A stretch of 64,000 nucleotides of DNA from an uncultured Flavobacteriales bacterium (GTDB taxonomy: Bacteria > Bacteroidota > Bacteroidia > Flavobacteriales > Schleiferiaceae): assembly GCA_905478295.1 (NCBI GenBank), contig CAJQHZ010000037.1, positions 62,001 to 126,000 of the forward strand, given 5' to 3'. Made by a program: the position numbers and the translations under genes. The notes beneath the pieces are model-generated. The model was not told where the DNA came from and did not search any database. It saw only the letters and a program-made list of their open reading frames with translations. Shown here one piece after another: positions 19,103 through 27,871 of this stretch; within the stretch, counting starts at the first letter, position 1, and the number at the start of each line of letters is the position of its first letter.

Positions 19103-19110
19103 TATCTTTG
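19103..19110 (+). promoter_or_regulatory. -7 promoter element for the DUF177-rpmF pair
   Basis: TATCTTTG is an exact match to TAnnTTTG, 26 bases before the GTG start of the DUF177 gene. The upstream -33 element is not distinct. Confidence 0.6.
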
Positions 19111-19136
19111 CCCGCTCATTCAGTGATACTTGACCT

Positions 19137-19637
19137 GTGAAAAAACGCGATTTTGATATTGCCTTTAGAGGCTTAGCGTTAGGACAACACGAGTTCCAGT
19201 ATGATTTGGATGATACGTTCTTTACGCTCTTTGAATATTCAGATTACCGCGGCTTACGTGGCACAACTGAGCTAAAAATGTTGAAAAGTGAAACGGTTCT
19301 AGATTTAGAATTACATTTTGCTGGAAGCATAGAAGTTCCTTGTGACATTACGAATGAGATGTATACACAAGCGCTAAAAAATAGCTTTGTAATGCAAATT
19401 AAGTTCGGAGATGAATACAATGATGAAAATGAGGAACTCCTCATTTTGCCGCACGGCAACTACCAGTTTAACGCAGCTCAAATGCTCTATGAATTGGTGG
19501 TACTCAGTATTCCATCGAAGCTCTTAGGCCCGAATGCCGGTAATGGTCTTGAAGATTTAATCGAGGAGGAAGAAGACGAAACAGAAGAAAAGACAGATCC
19601 TAGATGGGATCAACTAAAAAACTTGTTGAATAAATAA
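19137..19637 (+). CDS. DUF177 (YceD) family protein
   Basis: The 166-residue acidic protein begins with GTG at a position consistent with the family. It has the DUF177/YceD pattern, including LDLELHFAGSIEVPCDIT, where family members carry a C-containing motif, and a Glu/Asp-rich C-terminus. It sits directly upstream of rpmF, the classic YceD-rpmF pairing seen across bacteria and linked to 23S rRNA and ribosome assembly. The pairing strengthens the assignment more than the sequence alone. Confidence 0.88.
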   Translation: MKKRDFDIAFRGLALGQHEFQYDLDDTFFTLFEYSDYRGLRGTTELKMLKSETVLDLELHFAGSIEVPCDITNEMYTQALKNSFVMQIKFGDEYNDENEELLILPHGNYQFNAAQMLYELVVLSIPSKLLGPNAGNGLEDLIEEEEDETEEKTDPRWDQLKNLLNK

Positions 19638-19647
19638 TTAAGTAGAG

Positions 19648-19830
19648 ATGGCACATCCTAAACGCAGACAGTCGAGCACTAGAAGAGACAAGCGTAGAAC
19701 ACACTACAAGGCAGCTGATCAGCAATTGGCTATCTGCCCAACCACTGGTGAAGCCCACCTGTACCATCGCGCGCATTGGCACGAAGGTAAGTTGTACTAC
19801 AAGGGTAAGGTAGTCATGGAAAAGGCTTAA
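19648..19830 (+). CDS. rpmF: 50S ribosomal protein L32 (zinc-free form)
   Basis: The 60-residue protein starts [17 protein letters not shown], the L32 hallmark. Zinc-ribbon L32 has four cysteines. Here only one remains ([15 protein letters not shown]), so this is the non-zinc form usual in Bacteroidota. The gene follows DUF177 by ten bases and ends before a strong terminator. Confidence 0.97.
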   Translation: MAHPKRRQSSTRRDKRRTHYKAADQQLAICPTTGEAHLYHRAHWHEGKLYYKGKVVMEKA

Positions 19831-19856
19831 GCCATTCTATAAAAACATTGATTGTT

Positions 19857-19894
19857 AAAAAAGTAGCTCCATTTTGGGCTACTTTTTCTTTTTT
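19857..19894 (+). terminator. Intrinsic terminator after rpmF
   Basis: AAAAAGTAGC pairs with GCTACTTTTT across a ten-base loop and is followed by CTTTTTT. It ends the DUF177-rpmF transcript before fabH. Confidence 0.85.
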
Positions 19895-19921
19895 ATAACC
19901 CTTTAAGTGTTCCACACAGGC

Positions 19922-19929
19922 TATTTTAG
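19922..19929 (+). promoter_or_regulatory. Possible -7 promoter element for fabH-accB-accC
   Basis: TATTTTAG matches TAnnTTTG except at one position and lies 21 bases before the fabH start, just after the rpmF terminator. A promoter is needed here, but the match is imperfect. Confidence 0.4.
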
Positions 19930-19950
19930 CCCCCTACAACTGAAGAAACC

Positions 19951-20943
19951 ATGAAAGCAGCAATCACCGCTATCGGCGGATACGTTCCAGAATATGTGTT
20001 GACCAACGAAGAATTGGCAACAATGGTCGAAACCAATGACGAGTGGATTACTTCACGCACAGGCATCAAGGAACGTCGCATCCTAAAGCCTGAAGAAGGA
20101 ATGGGCGCATCGTACCTCGCGATCAAGGCTGTTGAGGTCATGAAAAACGAATATGGTGTTACCGTCGACGATGTAGATCTCGTTATTCTCGCTTCAGTCA
20201 CACCGGATATGCCAGTAGCTATTACCTCGGCGTACATCGCACAAGAAATTGGTGCTACAAACGCCTACGCATTCGACCTGCAAGCAGCTTGTTCTTCTTT
20301 TCTTTATGCCGTTAGTAACGCTGCTGCTTACATTGAAAGTGGTAAATACAAGAAAGTTCTAGTCGTAGGATCGGATGTAATGTCTTCCATTGTTGACTAT
20401 ACTGACCGTACCACTTGTATTCTTTTTGGTGACGGTTGTGGGGTAGTACTCATGGAGCCTAACCACGAAGACCTAGGGGTTCAAGACGAAATTCTTAGAA
20501 CCGATGCAACAGGACGCGATTTCCTCCGCATTGAGGCCGGCGGTTCGTTCCTTCCTCCTTCGCACGAGACTATCGATAAGAAACAACATGCCATTCGTCA
20601 AGAAGGACAGAGCGTTTTCCGTTTTGCCGTGAGCCGTATGGCAGACACCTCGGCTGAACTACTCGAAAAAAATAATCTTACAGGTGAAGATGTCGCCTAC
20701 TTAATTCCACATCAAGCGAATCTAAGAATTATCGATGCTACTGCGCGTCGTATGGAATTGACTAAAGAAAAAGTAGTCATCAACATTCAAAATTACGGCA
20801 ATACCACATCGGCTACTATCCCGCTAGGACTTTGGGATTACAGGGACAAATTCAAGAAAGGAGATAACATCTTCTTCGCTGCATTTGGTGGTGGATTTAC
20901 CTGGGGCGCCATGTGGGTTAAATGGGCCATTGATAAAAAATAA
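19951..20943 (+). CDS. fabH: Beta-ketoacyl-ACP synthase III
   Basis: The 330-residue enzyme condenses acetyl-CoA with malonyl-ACP to start fatty acid synthesis. The catalytic triad is visible: Cys114 in QAACSSF, His254 in IPHQANLR and Asn284 in NYGNTTSA. The Gly-rich C-terminal loop AFGGGFTWGA is intact. It is followed closely by accB and accC, so the cluster makes malonyl-CoA and uses it. Many Bacteroidota carry this same rpmF-fabH-accB-accC order. Confidence 0.97.
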   Translation: MKAAITAIGGYVPEYVLTNEELATMVETNDEWITSRTGIKERRILKPEEGMGASYLAIKAVEVMKNEYGVTVDDVDLVILASVTPDMPVAITSAYIAQEIGATNAYAFDLQAACSSFLYAVSNAAAYIESGKYKKVLVVGSDVMSSIVDYTDRTTCILFGDGCGVVLMEPNHEDLGVQDEILRTDATGRDFLRIEAGGSFLPPSHETIDKKQHAIRQEGQSVFRFAVSRMADTSAELLEKNNLTGEDVAYLIPHQANLRIIDATARRMELTKEKVVINIQNYGNTTSATIPLGLWDYRDKFKKGDNIFFAAFGGGFTWGAMWVKWAIDKK

Positions 20944-20976
20944 CTCGTAACTTCATATTCCTAAATACATTTAAAA

Positions 20977-21462
20977 ATGGACTTGAAAGAAATCCAGGCG
21001 CTCATCAAATTTGTCGCCAAAAGTGGTGCTCAAGAAGTGAGCTTAGAAACAGAAGATTTCAAGATTAATATTAAAACTGGCCCTGATGCTAGTGAACAGC
21101 CTACGATTATCCAGGCCGTTGCACCGCAACAAATGCCTGCTTTAGCAGGAGGAGGAGCACCTGCCTCAGCAGAAGGAGCAGCAGCGGCGCCTACCCCAGC
21201 AGAAGCTGACGAAAATGCAAACTACATCACTATCAATTCTCCAATGATCGGGACATTCTACCGTACGCCATCACCAGATCAAGATGCGTTCGTAAAAGTG
21301 GGTGATTCGATCAAGCCGGGCGATGTGCTTTGTATCGTCGAAGCCATGAAGCTTTTCAATGAAATCGAAAGTGAAATAAGCGGTAAGATTGTTAAGATTC
21401 TTGCAGACGATCAAACTCCAATAGAATACGACCAGCCATTGTTTTTGGTTGATCCTTCTTAA
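20977..21462 (+). CDS. accB: Acetyl-CoA carboxylase biotin carboxyl carrier protein
   Basis: The 161-residue protein has an N-terminal AccB helix region, an Ala/Pro/Gly-rich flexible linker near residues 48 to 75 and a C-terminal biotinyl domain. The biotin-accepting lysine lies in EAMKLFNEI near residue 126. The thumb region typical of true AccB (IGTFYRTPSPDQDAFV) is present. It works with AccC, encoded 23 bases downstream. Confidence 0.97.
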   Translation: MDLKEIQALIKFVAKSGAQEVSLETEDFKINIKTGPDASEQPTIIQAVAPQQMPALAGGGAPASAEGAAAAPTPAEADENANYITINSPMIGTFYRTPSPDQDAFVKVGDSIKPGDVLCIVEAMKLFNEIESEISGKIVKILADDQTPIEYDQPLFLVDPS

Positions 21463-21484
21463 TTCAGTTTAAACCTACAAGGTT

Positions 21485-22825
21485 ATGTTTAAGAAAGTAC
21501 TCATTGCCAACCGTGGTGAGATTGCCCTTCGCGTCATTCGTACGTGTAAAGAAATGGGTATCAAAACGGTTGCTGTTTATTCAAAAGCAGATGCTGAATC
21601 CCTGCACGTTCGCTTTGCCGACGAAGCAGTTTGTATCGGACCTGCTGCGTCATCTGAAAGCTACTTAAGCATTCCTAACATTATTGCCGCTGCAGAAATT
21701 ACGAATGCGGATGCCATTCACCCAGGCTATGGATTCTTAAGTGAAAACGCGAAATTCTCAAGGATTTGTGCAGAGCACGGTATTAAGTTTATTGGTGCTA
21801 CTGGAGATCAGATCGATAAGATGGGAGATAAAGCGACGGCGAAGGAAACCATGAAAGAAGCAGGTGTACCGTGTGTACCGGGTTCTGAGGGTATTCTTGA
21901 TTCCCTTGAGCATGCACGAAAAACTGCAAAGAAAATAGGCTACCCAGTGATGATGAAGGCTACCGCAGGCGGTGGTGGTAAGGGTATGCGCGCAATTTTT
22001 GCAGAAAGTGAACTGGAGGGTGCTTGGAAAAGTGCACGAAGAGAATCTGCTGCTGCCTTTGGTAACGACGGCATGTATATGGAGAAACTCATTCTAGAGC
22101 CGCGACACATCGAAATCCAAGTGATCGGTGATAGTTATGGTAAAGCCTGTCATTTATCTGAGCGCGATTGTTCGGTACAACGTCGTCACCAAAAATTGGT
22201 AGAGGAGACGCCTTCGCCGTTCATGACTGATAAGCTCCGTAAGAAAATGGGGGATGCTGCTGTCAAGGCTGCAGAATTCATAGCCTACGAAGGAGCTGGA
22301 ACAGTTGAGTTTTTAGTTGATAAAGACCGAAACTTCTACTTCATGGAAATGAATACACGTATTCAAGTGGAACACCCAATCACAGAACAAGTTGTTGGCT
22401 TCGATTTGATTCGTGAGCAGATCAAAGTTGCTGCCGGAGAAAAAATATCAGGTAAAAACTATTTCCCAGAAATGCACAGTATAGAAGTTCGTATTAATGC
22501 TGAAGACGCTTTTAACGACTTCCGTCCATCGCCAGGAATGATTGCTTCGTTCCATGCGCCAGGAGGCCATGGAGTACGTTTGGATACACATTGTTACAGC
22601 GGATATATGATTCCACCGTTTTACGATTCAATGATTGCTAAATTGATTGTCACTGCACGCACGCGTGATGAAGCTATTGATAAGCTTGAGCGTGCTTTAG
22701 GTGAATTTGTTATTGAAGGTGTAAAAACGACTATTCAATTCCACCAGCAATTGTTACAAAATGAAGACTTCCGCAGAGGTGTTTACACTACGAAATTTAT
22801 GGAAGATTTCGAATTGGTTAAATAA
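21485..22825 (+). CDS. accC: Acetyl-CoA carboxylase biotin carboxylase subunit
   Basis: The 446-residue protein carboxylates biotin on AccB using ATP and bicarbonate. Typical segments are present in order: the N-terminal [26 protein letters not shown] near residue 80, the ATP-grasp Gly-rich loop AGGGGKGMR near 162, [13 protein letters not shown] near 230 and [13 protein letters not shown] near 289. Length is normal. It is the last gene before a hairpin shared with the convergent msrA. Confidence 0.97.
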   Translation: MFKKVLIANRGEIALRVIRTCKEMGIKTVAVYSKADAESLHVRFADEAVCIGPAASSESYLSIPNIIAAAEITNADAIHPGYGFLSENAKFSRICAEHGIKFIGATGDQIDKMGDKATAKETMKEAGVPCVPGSEGILDSLEHARKTAKKIGYPVMMKATAGGGGKGMRAIFAESELEGAWKSARRESAAAFGNDGMYMEKLILEPRHIEIQVIGDSYGKACHLSERDCSVQRRHQKLVEETPSPFMTDKLRKKMGDAAVKAAEFIAYEGAGTVEFLVDKDRNFYFMEMNTRIQVEHPITEQVVGFDLIREQIKVAAGEKISGKNYFPEMHSIEVRINAEDAFNDFRPSPGMIASFHAPGGHGVRLDTHCYSGYMIPPFYDSMIAKLIVTARTRDEAIDKLERALGEFVIEGVKTTIQFHQQLLQNEDFRRGVYTTKFMEDFELVK

Positions 22826-22847
22826 GCGTTCAAGACAAGATTGTATT

Positions 22848-22879
22848 AAAAAGCCCGGCGCGTTGCGCCGGGCTTTTTT
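22848..22879 (+). terminator. Terminator between convergent accC and msrA
   Basis: An eleven-base-pair GC-rich stem (AAGCCCGGCGC with GCGCCGGGCTT, loop GTT) is followed by TTTT on the plus strand and preceded by a few A residues. It clearly ends accC and could also act weakly for msrA. Confidence 0.88.
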
Positions 22880-22903
22880 GTTCTCCCCAATTTTAATTGG
22901 TGG

Positions 22904-23503
22904 TTAAAACAGTTTCCTTGGGGCGTGACAATACGGAGTACCTCCTTTATTGTCGTAATAATCTTGGTGATAATTTTCAGCTGAATAGAAGGTTGCTGCC
23001 GGTAAAACCTCAGTGGCCACATCGTAGCCCTTGGTTTCAAGCAAACCAATGAGTTTTTCAGTAACCTCACGTTGTACCTGATTCTGGAAAAATACCGCAC
23101 TACGGTACTGCGGCCCTATATCAGGGCCCTGACCATTCCGTTGGGTGGGGTCGTGCGTTTCAAAAAATACGCGTGCGATCTCTTCAAACGAAACCTGCTC
23201 CGGATCAAAAACTACATGTACGGCTTCGTAGTGACCCGTACGCTTACTGCAGACCTCACGATAGGTCGGGTTCTTGACCATTCCACCTGTATATCCGCAA
23301 GTCGTTGCAAGCACACCTGGTATTTTTTGCAAATAAAATTCTGTGCCCCAAAAACATCCCGATGCTAAGACCGCTACTTCTTGTCCTTCTTCGGGTGCCG
23401 GTATGGTGGCCATCGCATATGCGTCGCTCATCTTTTTGTTGGTTTGGGCCGTACAGCTCGCCAGAAAGGCGAACATAGCCATTGCTATTGCTTTAATTCT
23501 CAT
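22904..23503 (-). CDS. msrA: Peptide-methionine (S)-S-oxide reductase, lipoprotein form
   Basis: From the chosen start (MRIKAIAMAMF) the product is 199 residues with a signal sequence and lipobox (LASC, Cys17). It is therefore predicted to be a membrane-anchored, exported MsrA that repairs oxidised methionine in envelope proteins. The catalytic Cys50 is in SGCFWGTEF. The substrate-binding GHYEAVHVVFDP and a C-terminal AENYHQDYY are present. An upstream ATG at 23527 adds eight residues that would disrupt the signal sequence, so I reject it. Confidence 0.93.
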   Translation of the reverse strand: MRIKAIAMAMFAFLASCTAQTNKKMSDAYAMATIPAPEEGQEVAVLASGCFWGTEFYLQKIPGVLATTCGYTGGMVKNPTYREVCSKRTGHYEAVHVVFDPEQVSFEEIARVFFETHDPTQRNGQGPDIGPQYRSAVFFQNQVQREVTEKLIGLLETKGYDVATEVLPAATFYSAENYHQDYYDNKGGTPYCHAPRKLF

Positions 23504-23561
23504 ACCTAAGTAACGCAAAAACGACAAAGGTGGTTCGGCTGAAGTACGATCGAATTAAAAA

Positions 23562-24554
23562 TTATCCGATGAATCCTTTCTTCAACAAGACCTCAGCAAT
23601 TTGAACGGTATTTGTAGCAGCCCCCTTACGAAGGTTATCGCTAACAATCCATAGGTTCAGGGCGCGATCGGCGGTGAAGTCGCGGCGCAATCGGCCCACA
23701 AATACATCGTCTTTTCCCTCCGCCATAAGCGGCATGGGATAGGTATTGAATTCAGGGCGATCCTGAAGGGTGATGCCCGGAGTGTCATTTAAGATCTTTC
23801 GCACCGCATCCAAAGTGAATTCGCGCTCAAATTCTACGTTCACGCTCTCACTGTGTCCGCCCTGCACGGGAACGCGAACGGCGGTAGCGGACAGCTTTAT
23901 CCCGGTATCGCCAATGATTTTTACGGTTTCCTGGGTCATCTTCATTTCCTCTTTGGTGTAATCGTTCTCGAGGAAAATATCGCAATGCGGAATACAATTG
24001 CGGTCAATTTTATACGGGTAAACCATTTGTGGATCTTCGCCAATACGCTCTCCCTCGAGCTGATCAACAGCTGCTTTACCAGTTCCAGTAACGCTTTGGT
24101 AGGTGCTTACGATGACGCGCTTCGCTCCAAAAGCTTGGTGCAGCGGATGCAGTGCCATGACCAATTGGATGGTCGAGCAATTGGGATTTGCAATGATGAA
24201 GTCTTGAGCAGTTAATGCATCCGCGTTGATTTCTGGTACTACTAATTTTTTGTCGGCATCCATGCGCCATGCGCTCGAATTATCGACAACACGCGTACCA
24301 GCCGCGGCAAATTTTGGCGCCCATTCTAATGAGGTTTCGCCTCCCGCGGAGAAAAGTGCGAGATCAGGTACCGCAGCAACGGCCGAGTCCAGGCTTTGAA
24401 TGGTCCAATCCCGTCCGCCAAAAGCGACCGATTTTCCCACGCTACGCTGGGATGCCACAGGAATAAGTTCCGTGACAGGAAAGCTGCGTTCCGCCAATAC
24501 TTTCAAAATAATCTGGCCAACCATTCCCGTGGCGCCGACAACTGCAATTCTCAT
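23562..24554 (-). CDS. asd: Aspartate-semialdehyde dehydrogenase
   Basis: The 330-residue enzyme reduces aspartyl phosphate to aspartate semialdehyde, the branch point to lysine, threonine, methionine and diaminopimelate. The N-terminal VVGATGMVGQ binds NADP. The catalytic cysteine is in ANPNCSTIQ near residue 130, and RVPVQGGHSESV is the substrate-binding segment. Length and order are normal. It is divergent from the lamin-tail gene. Confidence 0.96.
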   Translation of the reverse strand: MRIAVVGATGMVGQIILKVLAERSFPVTELIPVASQRSVGKSVAFGGRDWTIQSLDSAVAAVPDLALFSAGGETSLEWAPKFAAAGTRVVDNSSAWRMDADKKLVVPEINADALTAQDFIIANPNCSTIQLVMALHPLHQAFGAKRVIVSTYQSVTGTGKAAVDQLEGERIGEDPQMVYPYKIDRNCIPHCDIFLENDYTKEEMKMTQETVKIIGDTGIKLSATAVRVPVQGGHSESVNVEFEREFTLDAVRKILNDTPGITLQDRPEFNTYPMPLMAEGKDDVFVGRLRRDFTADRALNLWIVSDNLRKGAATNTVQIAEVLLKKGFIG

Positions 24555-24584
24555 AAAAATTGACTTAACTTATATAGTACCCCG

Positions 24585-24592
24585 CAAAGCTA
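24585..24592 (-). promoter_or_regulatory. -7 promoter element for asd
   Basis: On the minus strand this reads TAGCTTTG, an exact TAnnTTTG match, about 30 bases upstream of the asd start codon. Confidence 0.55.
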
Positions 24593-24607
24593 CTTCTAAA
24601 CTGCCTT

Positions 24608-26932
24608 ATGTTCACCGACTTATTTCGTAGTGCACTAACACTCTGTTTCTGCCTCATTTTTAACGCGGCCACAGGCCAATTTTACCAACTTCTCGACTCC
24701 TTAACTGCTCCACATGTAGACTGGGAGGGCGATACCGCGTGGATGCAATTTTCAGCAGATGGGTTGCGGAGCGCAGCGCCTGCTGCGGGTTCTTTGGAAT
24801 GGCGTCGCGAAAGTCGCGCTGCGCTCCACGGAAATTGGAGCCTCAAAATGCAGATGGATTTTAATCCGTCCACAGCTAATTTTTGCAGTTTTAAGTTCAT
24901 CGAATCGGACTGGGGTTATTACGCCATTCAACTCTCCGGATCCAGTGGCGATGATCTTTCCTTGATGCTGCATACCCCTGAAAAAGACAGCGTTCTCGCT
25001 GCAATTTCAGGCTACGTGAACCGGAATGCAGTAGCCGTTGCACTTCGGGTTGAACGCGATAGCAACTACACTTTTCACGTGTATGATACGGACACACTCT
25101 TATTCAGCACGACCGACAGCACGCTTCGCTCCTCAAAAAGTCTCAGTCTGCACTGCACCTTTACCTCAAGCCGTGTGGATAAATTTTTATTTTCAACATT
25201 GAAGGCCGAAGGCTATGCTTTTCGTGATACCGTCGCGCCGAAATTGCGAGCCATTGATGTTTTATCGCCACGGCACCTCAGGCTTAATTGGTCAGAACCT
25301 GCCTTACCTGCGCCTGGAAGTTTAAACGGCGTCATTGCCCGCGCGCAGGACGGAACAGCTCTTGATACCGCATTTTATCCCTATCTGGGGCCTTCGCATT
25401 GGGACGTGTTCTTCGATCGGCCCGTTCCTCTGGGTCGGTGGGCTATAGAAGTTCCCCTAGCCGTCGACACAGCGGGTAATCTCACCTTTTTCGCTGTAGA
25501 CTCCGTGCTACTGAACTATCCGGACCGTCAAAGCGTACAAGTTATCGGCATCCACCAGATTGAAGGAAGCCAGGGCGATTATTTTATTGCCTACAGTCAA
25601 GTTCCCATGCCCGAAGCAGTGTTGGACCTCATCACGGAGAGTGGAACAAAAAAAACCATTGCTTGCCCCCTAGATTCTGGAACAATCCGCTACGGATACG
25701 GTCAAAACACACAAAACCTTACAGGGTTTTCTCTGCCCGATGAAGGCGTACTCATTCTGAAAAACGAAGGCATCTCTGTTGCTGTTCAACCCTACAATTT
25801 TCCGTATGCCCCGCATCAATCCTTTGGTGATTTCTTATTACTCGCCGATTCCATATCCTATACCACTACTCAATGGCGCGTCGTTCCCACTGCAACCCCC
25901 ATTAATGGACCAATTCCGTCTAAAAACCTTCCTAAAAACCCACCCAATGGTCTTTTTGGGGATCAAAACGGTACCAACTTTGTTCAATTTTCCCATTCGC
26001 TCTATTCCTACCTTCACCTGCTTTCACCACAACTGCAAGCACAATGGACCTCCGATGCGCCTTTCTTACTGCCCGTGGTGCAAACGGCACTCCCACCAAT
26101 ACTGGGAGATTCTAGCCTCCAGCTTTTACCTGCTGAATTCCCGGATTCAGGAACCGTGTTCATCAATGAAGTCCACGCCGCTCCGGACCAATTAGAAGAG
26201 TTCATAGAACTGGCCTCCACCAGTCACAGGCCCATTCGTCTTGACCCTCTGCGCCTTCTAAAAACTACCGCTTCTAGAACTTCAGCATACCGATTTTACG
26301 ATACCCCACCTACATTTTGTGCGCTACAACTACCCCTCTTCCCGTTACTCGCTCCACATCAAATTCGTGCCTTTCCAAGCCCTACCGCTTTGCCAAACGA
26401 TACAACCACGCTGCTCCTGCAAGGAACCGGCGCACAAACCTTTGACGAAATGACCTATAGCCCGTGGGAAGCGCCGCTCGAACACAGAAGTTGGGAACGC
26501 ATTTCCCTAGACAGTCCTAGTCGCGCTCCCTCGAATTGGGCACCCCACCATGCACGCTGGTGCTGCCCTTCAGAAGCCTCACCGAACGCCATCAACAGCT
26601 GCGCCTCCTCCATGGGTGGCGTCGAAGTCAGCGCGCATCTTAAACGCTCCCACCTCAGCTTTGACCCTAATTATTACCTGCCTTCGACCGATCTGTGGGT
26701 GTCCATGGCGGCCGGAGACATCCTCTCCCTTCGGCTTTTAGATCGCAGCGGCCGCCCCATCACCCAGTGGCATTCTTTTGAGGGTATTGCAGGAGATAAT
26801 CCTATCGGAATAGGGCCGTATTTGTGGGGTGAAAAGGATTTATCTACTGGAATTTATTCCGTTCAAATCCGACTAAAAAATGCTTCATCGCTACAAATAA
26901 AAAATCTACCCCTATCAATCTATAACCCATAA
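24608..26932 (+). CDS. Exported lamin-tail-domain protein of unknown function
   Basis: The 774-residue protein starts with a signal peptide (hydrophobic stretch, cleavage after NAATGQ near residue 25). About residues 30 to 205 may be a jelly-roll carbohydrate-binding-like domain. Next come an Ig-like segment with DTVAPKLRAIDV, and around residues 520 to 640 a lamin-tail-like domain (INEVHAAPDQLEEFIEL). The last 60 residues (LRLLDRSGRPITQW to GIYSVQIRL) resemble a T9SS sorting-like beta domain, but it ends in IYNP rather than the usual form. I cannot assign a biochemical function. The codon use is noticeably C-rich. Confidence 0.7.
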   Translation: MFTDLFRSALTLCFCLIFNAATGQFYQLLDSLTAPHVDWEGDTAWMQFSADGLRSAAPAAGSLEWRRESRAALHGNWSLKMQMDFNPSTANFCSFKFIESDWGYYAIQLSGSSGDDLSLMLHTPEKDSVLAAISGYVNRNAVAVALRVERDSNYTFHVYDTDTLLFSTTDSTLRSSKSLSLHCTFTSSRVDKFLFSTLKAEGYAFRDTVAPKLRAIDVLSPRHLRLNWSEPALPAPGSLNGVIARAQDGTALDTAFYPYLGPSHWDVFFDRPVPLGRWAIEVPLAVDTAGNLTFFAVDSVLLNYPDRQSVQVIGIHQIEGSQGDYFIAYSQVPMPEAVLDLITESGTKKTIACPLDSGTIRYGYGQNTQNLTGFSLPDEGVLILKNEGISVAVQPYNFPYAPHQSFGDFLLLADSISYTTTQWRVVPTATPINGPIPSKNLPKNPPNGLFGDQNGTNFVQFSHSLYSYLHLLSPQLQAQWTSDAPFLLPVVQTALPPILGDSSLQLLPAEFPDSGTVFINEVHAAPDQLEEFIELASTSHRPIRLDPLRLLKTTASRTSAYRFYDTPPTFCALQLPLFPLLAPHQIRAFPSPTALPNDTTTLLLQGTGAQTFDEMTYSPWEAPLEHRSWERISLDSPSRAPSNWAPHHARWCCPSEASPNAINSCASSMGGVEVSAHLKRSHLSFDPNYYLPSTDLWVSMAAGDILSLRLLDRSGRPITQWHSFEGIAGDNPIGIGPYLWGEKDLSTGIYSVQIRLKNASSLQIKNLPLSIYNP

Positions 26933-27066
26933 ACTGAGCTCTCAGTAAAGAGCAAAAAAAGACGTACCGGCAAGTTTTTCCGATGCACAATATCCCCGTA
27001 AATAAAACGGCAACAACTGGATAGATCCCATCGGCGTTACCAGTCGCATATTCTACCAAAAGCACG

Positions 27067-27074
27067 TACCTTTG
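27067..27074 (+). promoter_or_regulatory. -7 promoter element for purQ
   Basis: TACCTTTG is an exact consensus match, 25 bases before the purQ start. The rest of the 167-base gap before purQ holds no gene or RNA that I can recognise. Confidence 0.6.
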
Positions 27075-27099
27075 TTGAAATTATTTTAAGCTAGTTGCT

Positions 27100-27795
27100 A
27101 TGAAATTCGGTGTAATCACCTTCCCAGGGTCTAACTGTGACCACGACATGATGTATGTACTCGGAACCATTATGGGACACGAAACAGTCAATTTATGGCA
27201 CAAAGACACGGATCTTCAAGGAGTGGATTGTGTAGTATTGCCTGGCGGTTTCTCTTATGGAGATTACCTGCGTTCAGGAGCAATCGCAAAGATGAGCCCT
27301 ATCATGGGTAGTGTGATTGAGTTTGCAAACAATGGCGGTTATGTTTTAGGTGTATGCAATGGGTTTCAAATTCTTACGGAAAGTGGATTGTTGCCTGGGG
27401 CGCTTCGTCACAACAACAGCCATAAGTTCATTTGTAAAAACGTATACATCAAACCCGTTTCTAAATCGGCGGGTATTAGCGCAGATCTAGACCACGCGCG
27501 CGGCTATAAAATTCCTATCGCACACGGTGAAGGAAACTACTACTGCTCAGAGGAAACATTGGCAGAATTAAAAGCCAACGATCAAATCCTTTTCCAATAC
27601 AGCACCGCTGAAGGAGAAGTTGGTGCTGCCGTTAATCCTAACGGAGCGCTAGAGAACATTGCAGGGGTTTCTAATGCAACTAAAAACGTTTTTGGCATGA
27701 TGCCACACCCGGAGCGCGCAGCAGATGCAGAGCTTAGGAATGAAGACGGATTGGAATTATTCAAAAGCATGATTGCACATATGGCTGTTGCATAA
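27100..27795 (+). CDS. purQ: Phosphoribosylformylglycinamidine synthase subunit PurQ
   Basis: The 231-residue class I glutamine amidotransferase supplies ammonia for the fourth step of purine synthesis. The nucleophilic cysteine lies in GVCNGFQIL near residue 87. The catalytic His-Glu pair is in MMPHPERAAD near residue 206. The N-terminal FPGSNCDHD is typical of PurQ. PurL and PurS, its expected partners, are not in this window. It is a single-gene transcript with its own promoter and terminator. Confidence 0.96.
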   Translation: MKFGVITFPGSNCDHDMMYVLGTIMGHETVNLWHKDTDLQGVDCVVLPGGFSYGDYLRSGAIAKMSPIMGSVIEFANNGGYVLGVCNGFQILTESGLLPGALRHNNSHKFICKNVYIKPVSKSAGISADLDHARGYKIPIAHGEGNYYCSEETLAELKANDQILFQYSTAEGEVGAAVNPNGALENIAGVSNATKNVFGMMPHPERAADAELRNEDGLELFKSMIAHMAVA

Positions 27796-27819
27796 TCGCT
27801 CTAGCCTTTTTTACATAAA

Positions 27820-27852
27820 AAAAGCCCCGAAGCGTATGCTTCGGGGCTTTTT
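27820..27852 (+). terminator. Bidirectional terminator after purQ
   Basis: A fourteen-base-pair stem (AAAAGCCCCGAAGC with GCTTCGGGGCTTTT, loop GTAT) has T-rich sequence on both strands. It separates purQ from the convergent T9SS protein gene. Confidence 0.9.
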
Positions 27853-27871
27853 CTTTTATCAAAGTTTAAAC

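Noticed and set aside
24608-26932. A standard T9SS sorting domain at the end of the lamin-tail protein
   Set aside because: The C-terminus has a related beta pattern but lacks a convincing PNP-type start and the usual final Lys-rich strand.
26844-27065. A hydrophobic minus-strand frame next to purQ
   Set aside because: It overlaps the end of the lamin-tail gene on the opposite strand, has no promoter and no family resemblance.
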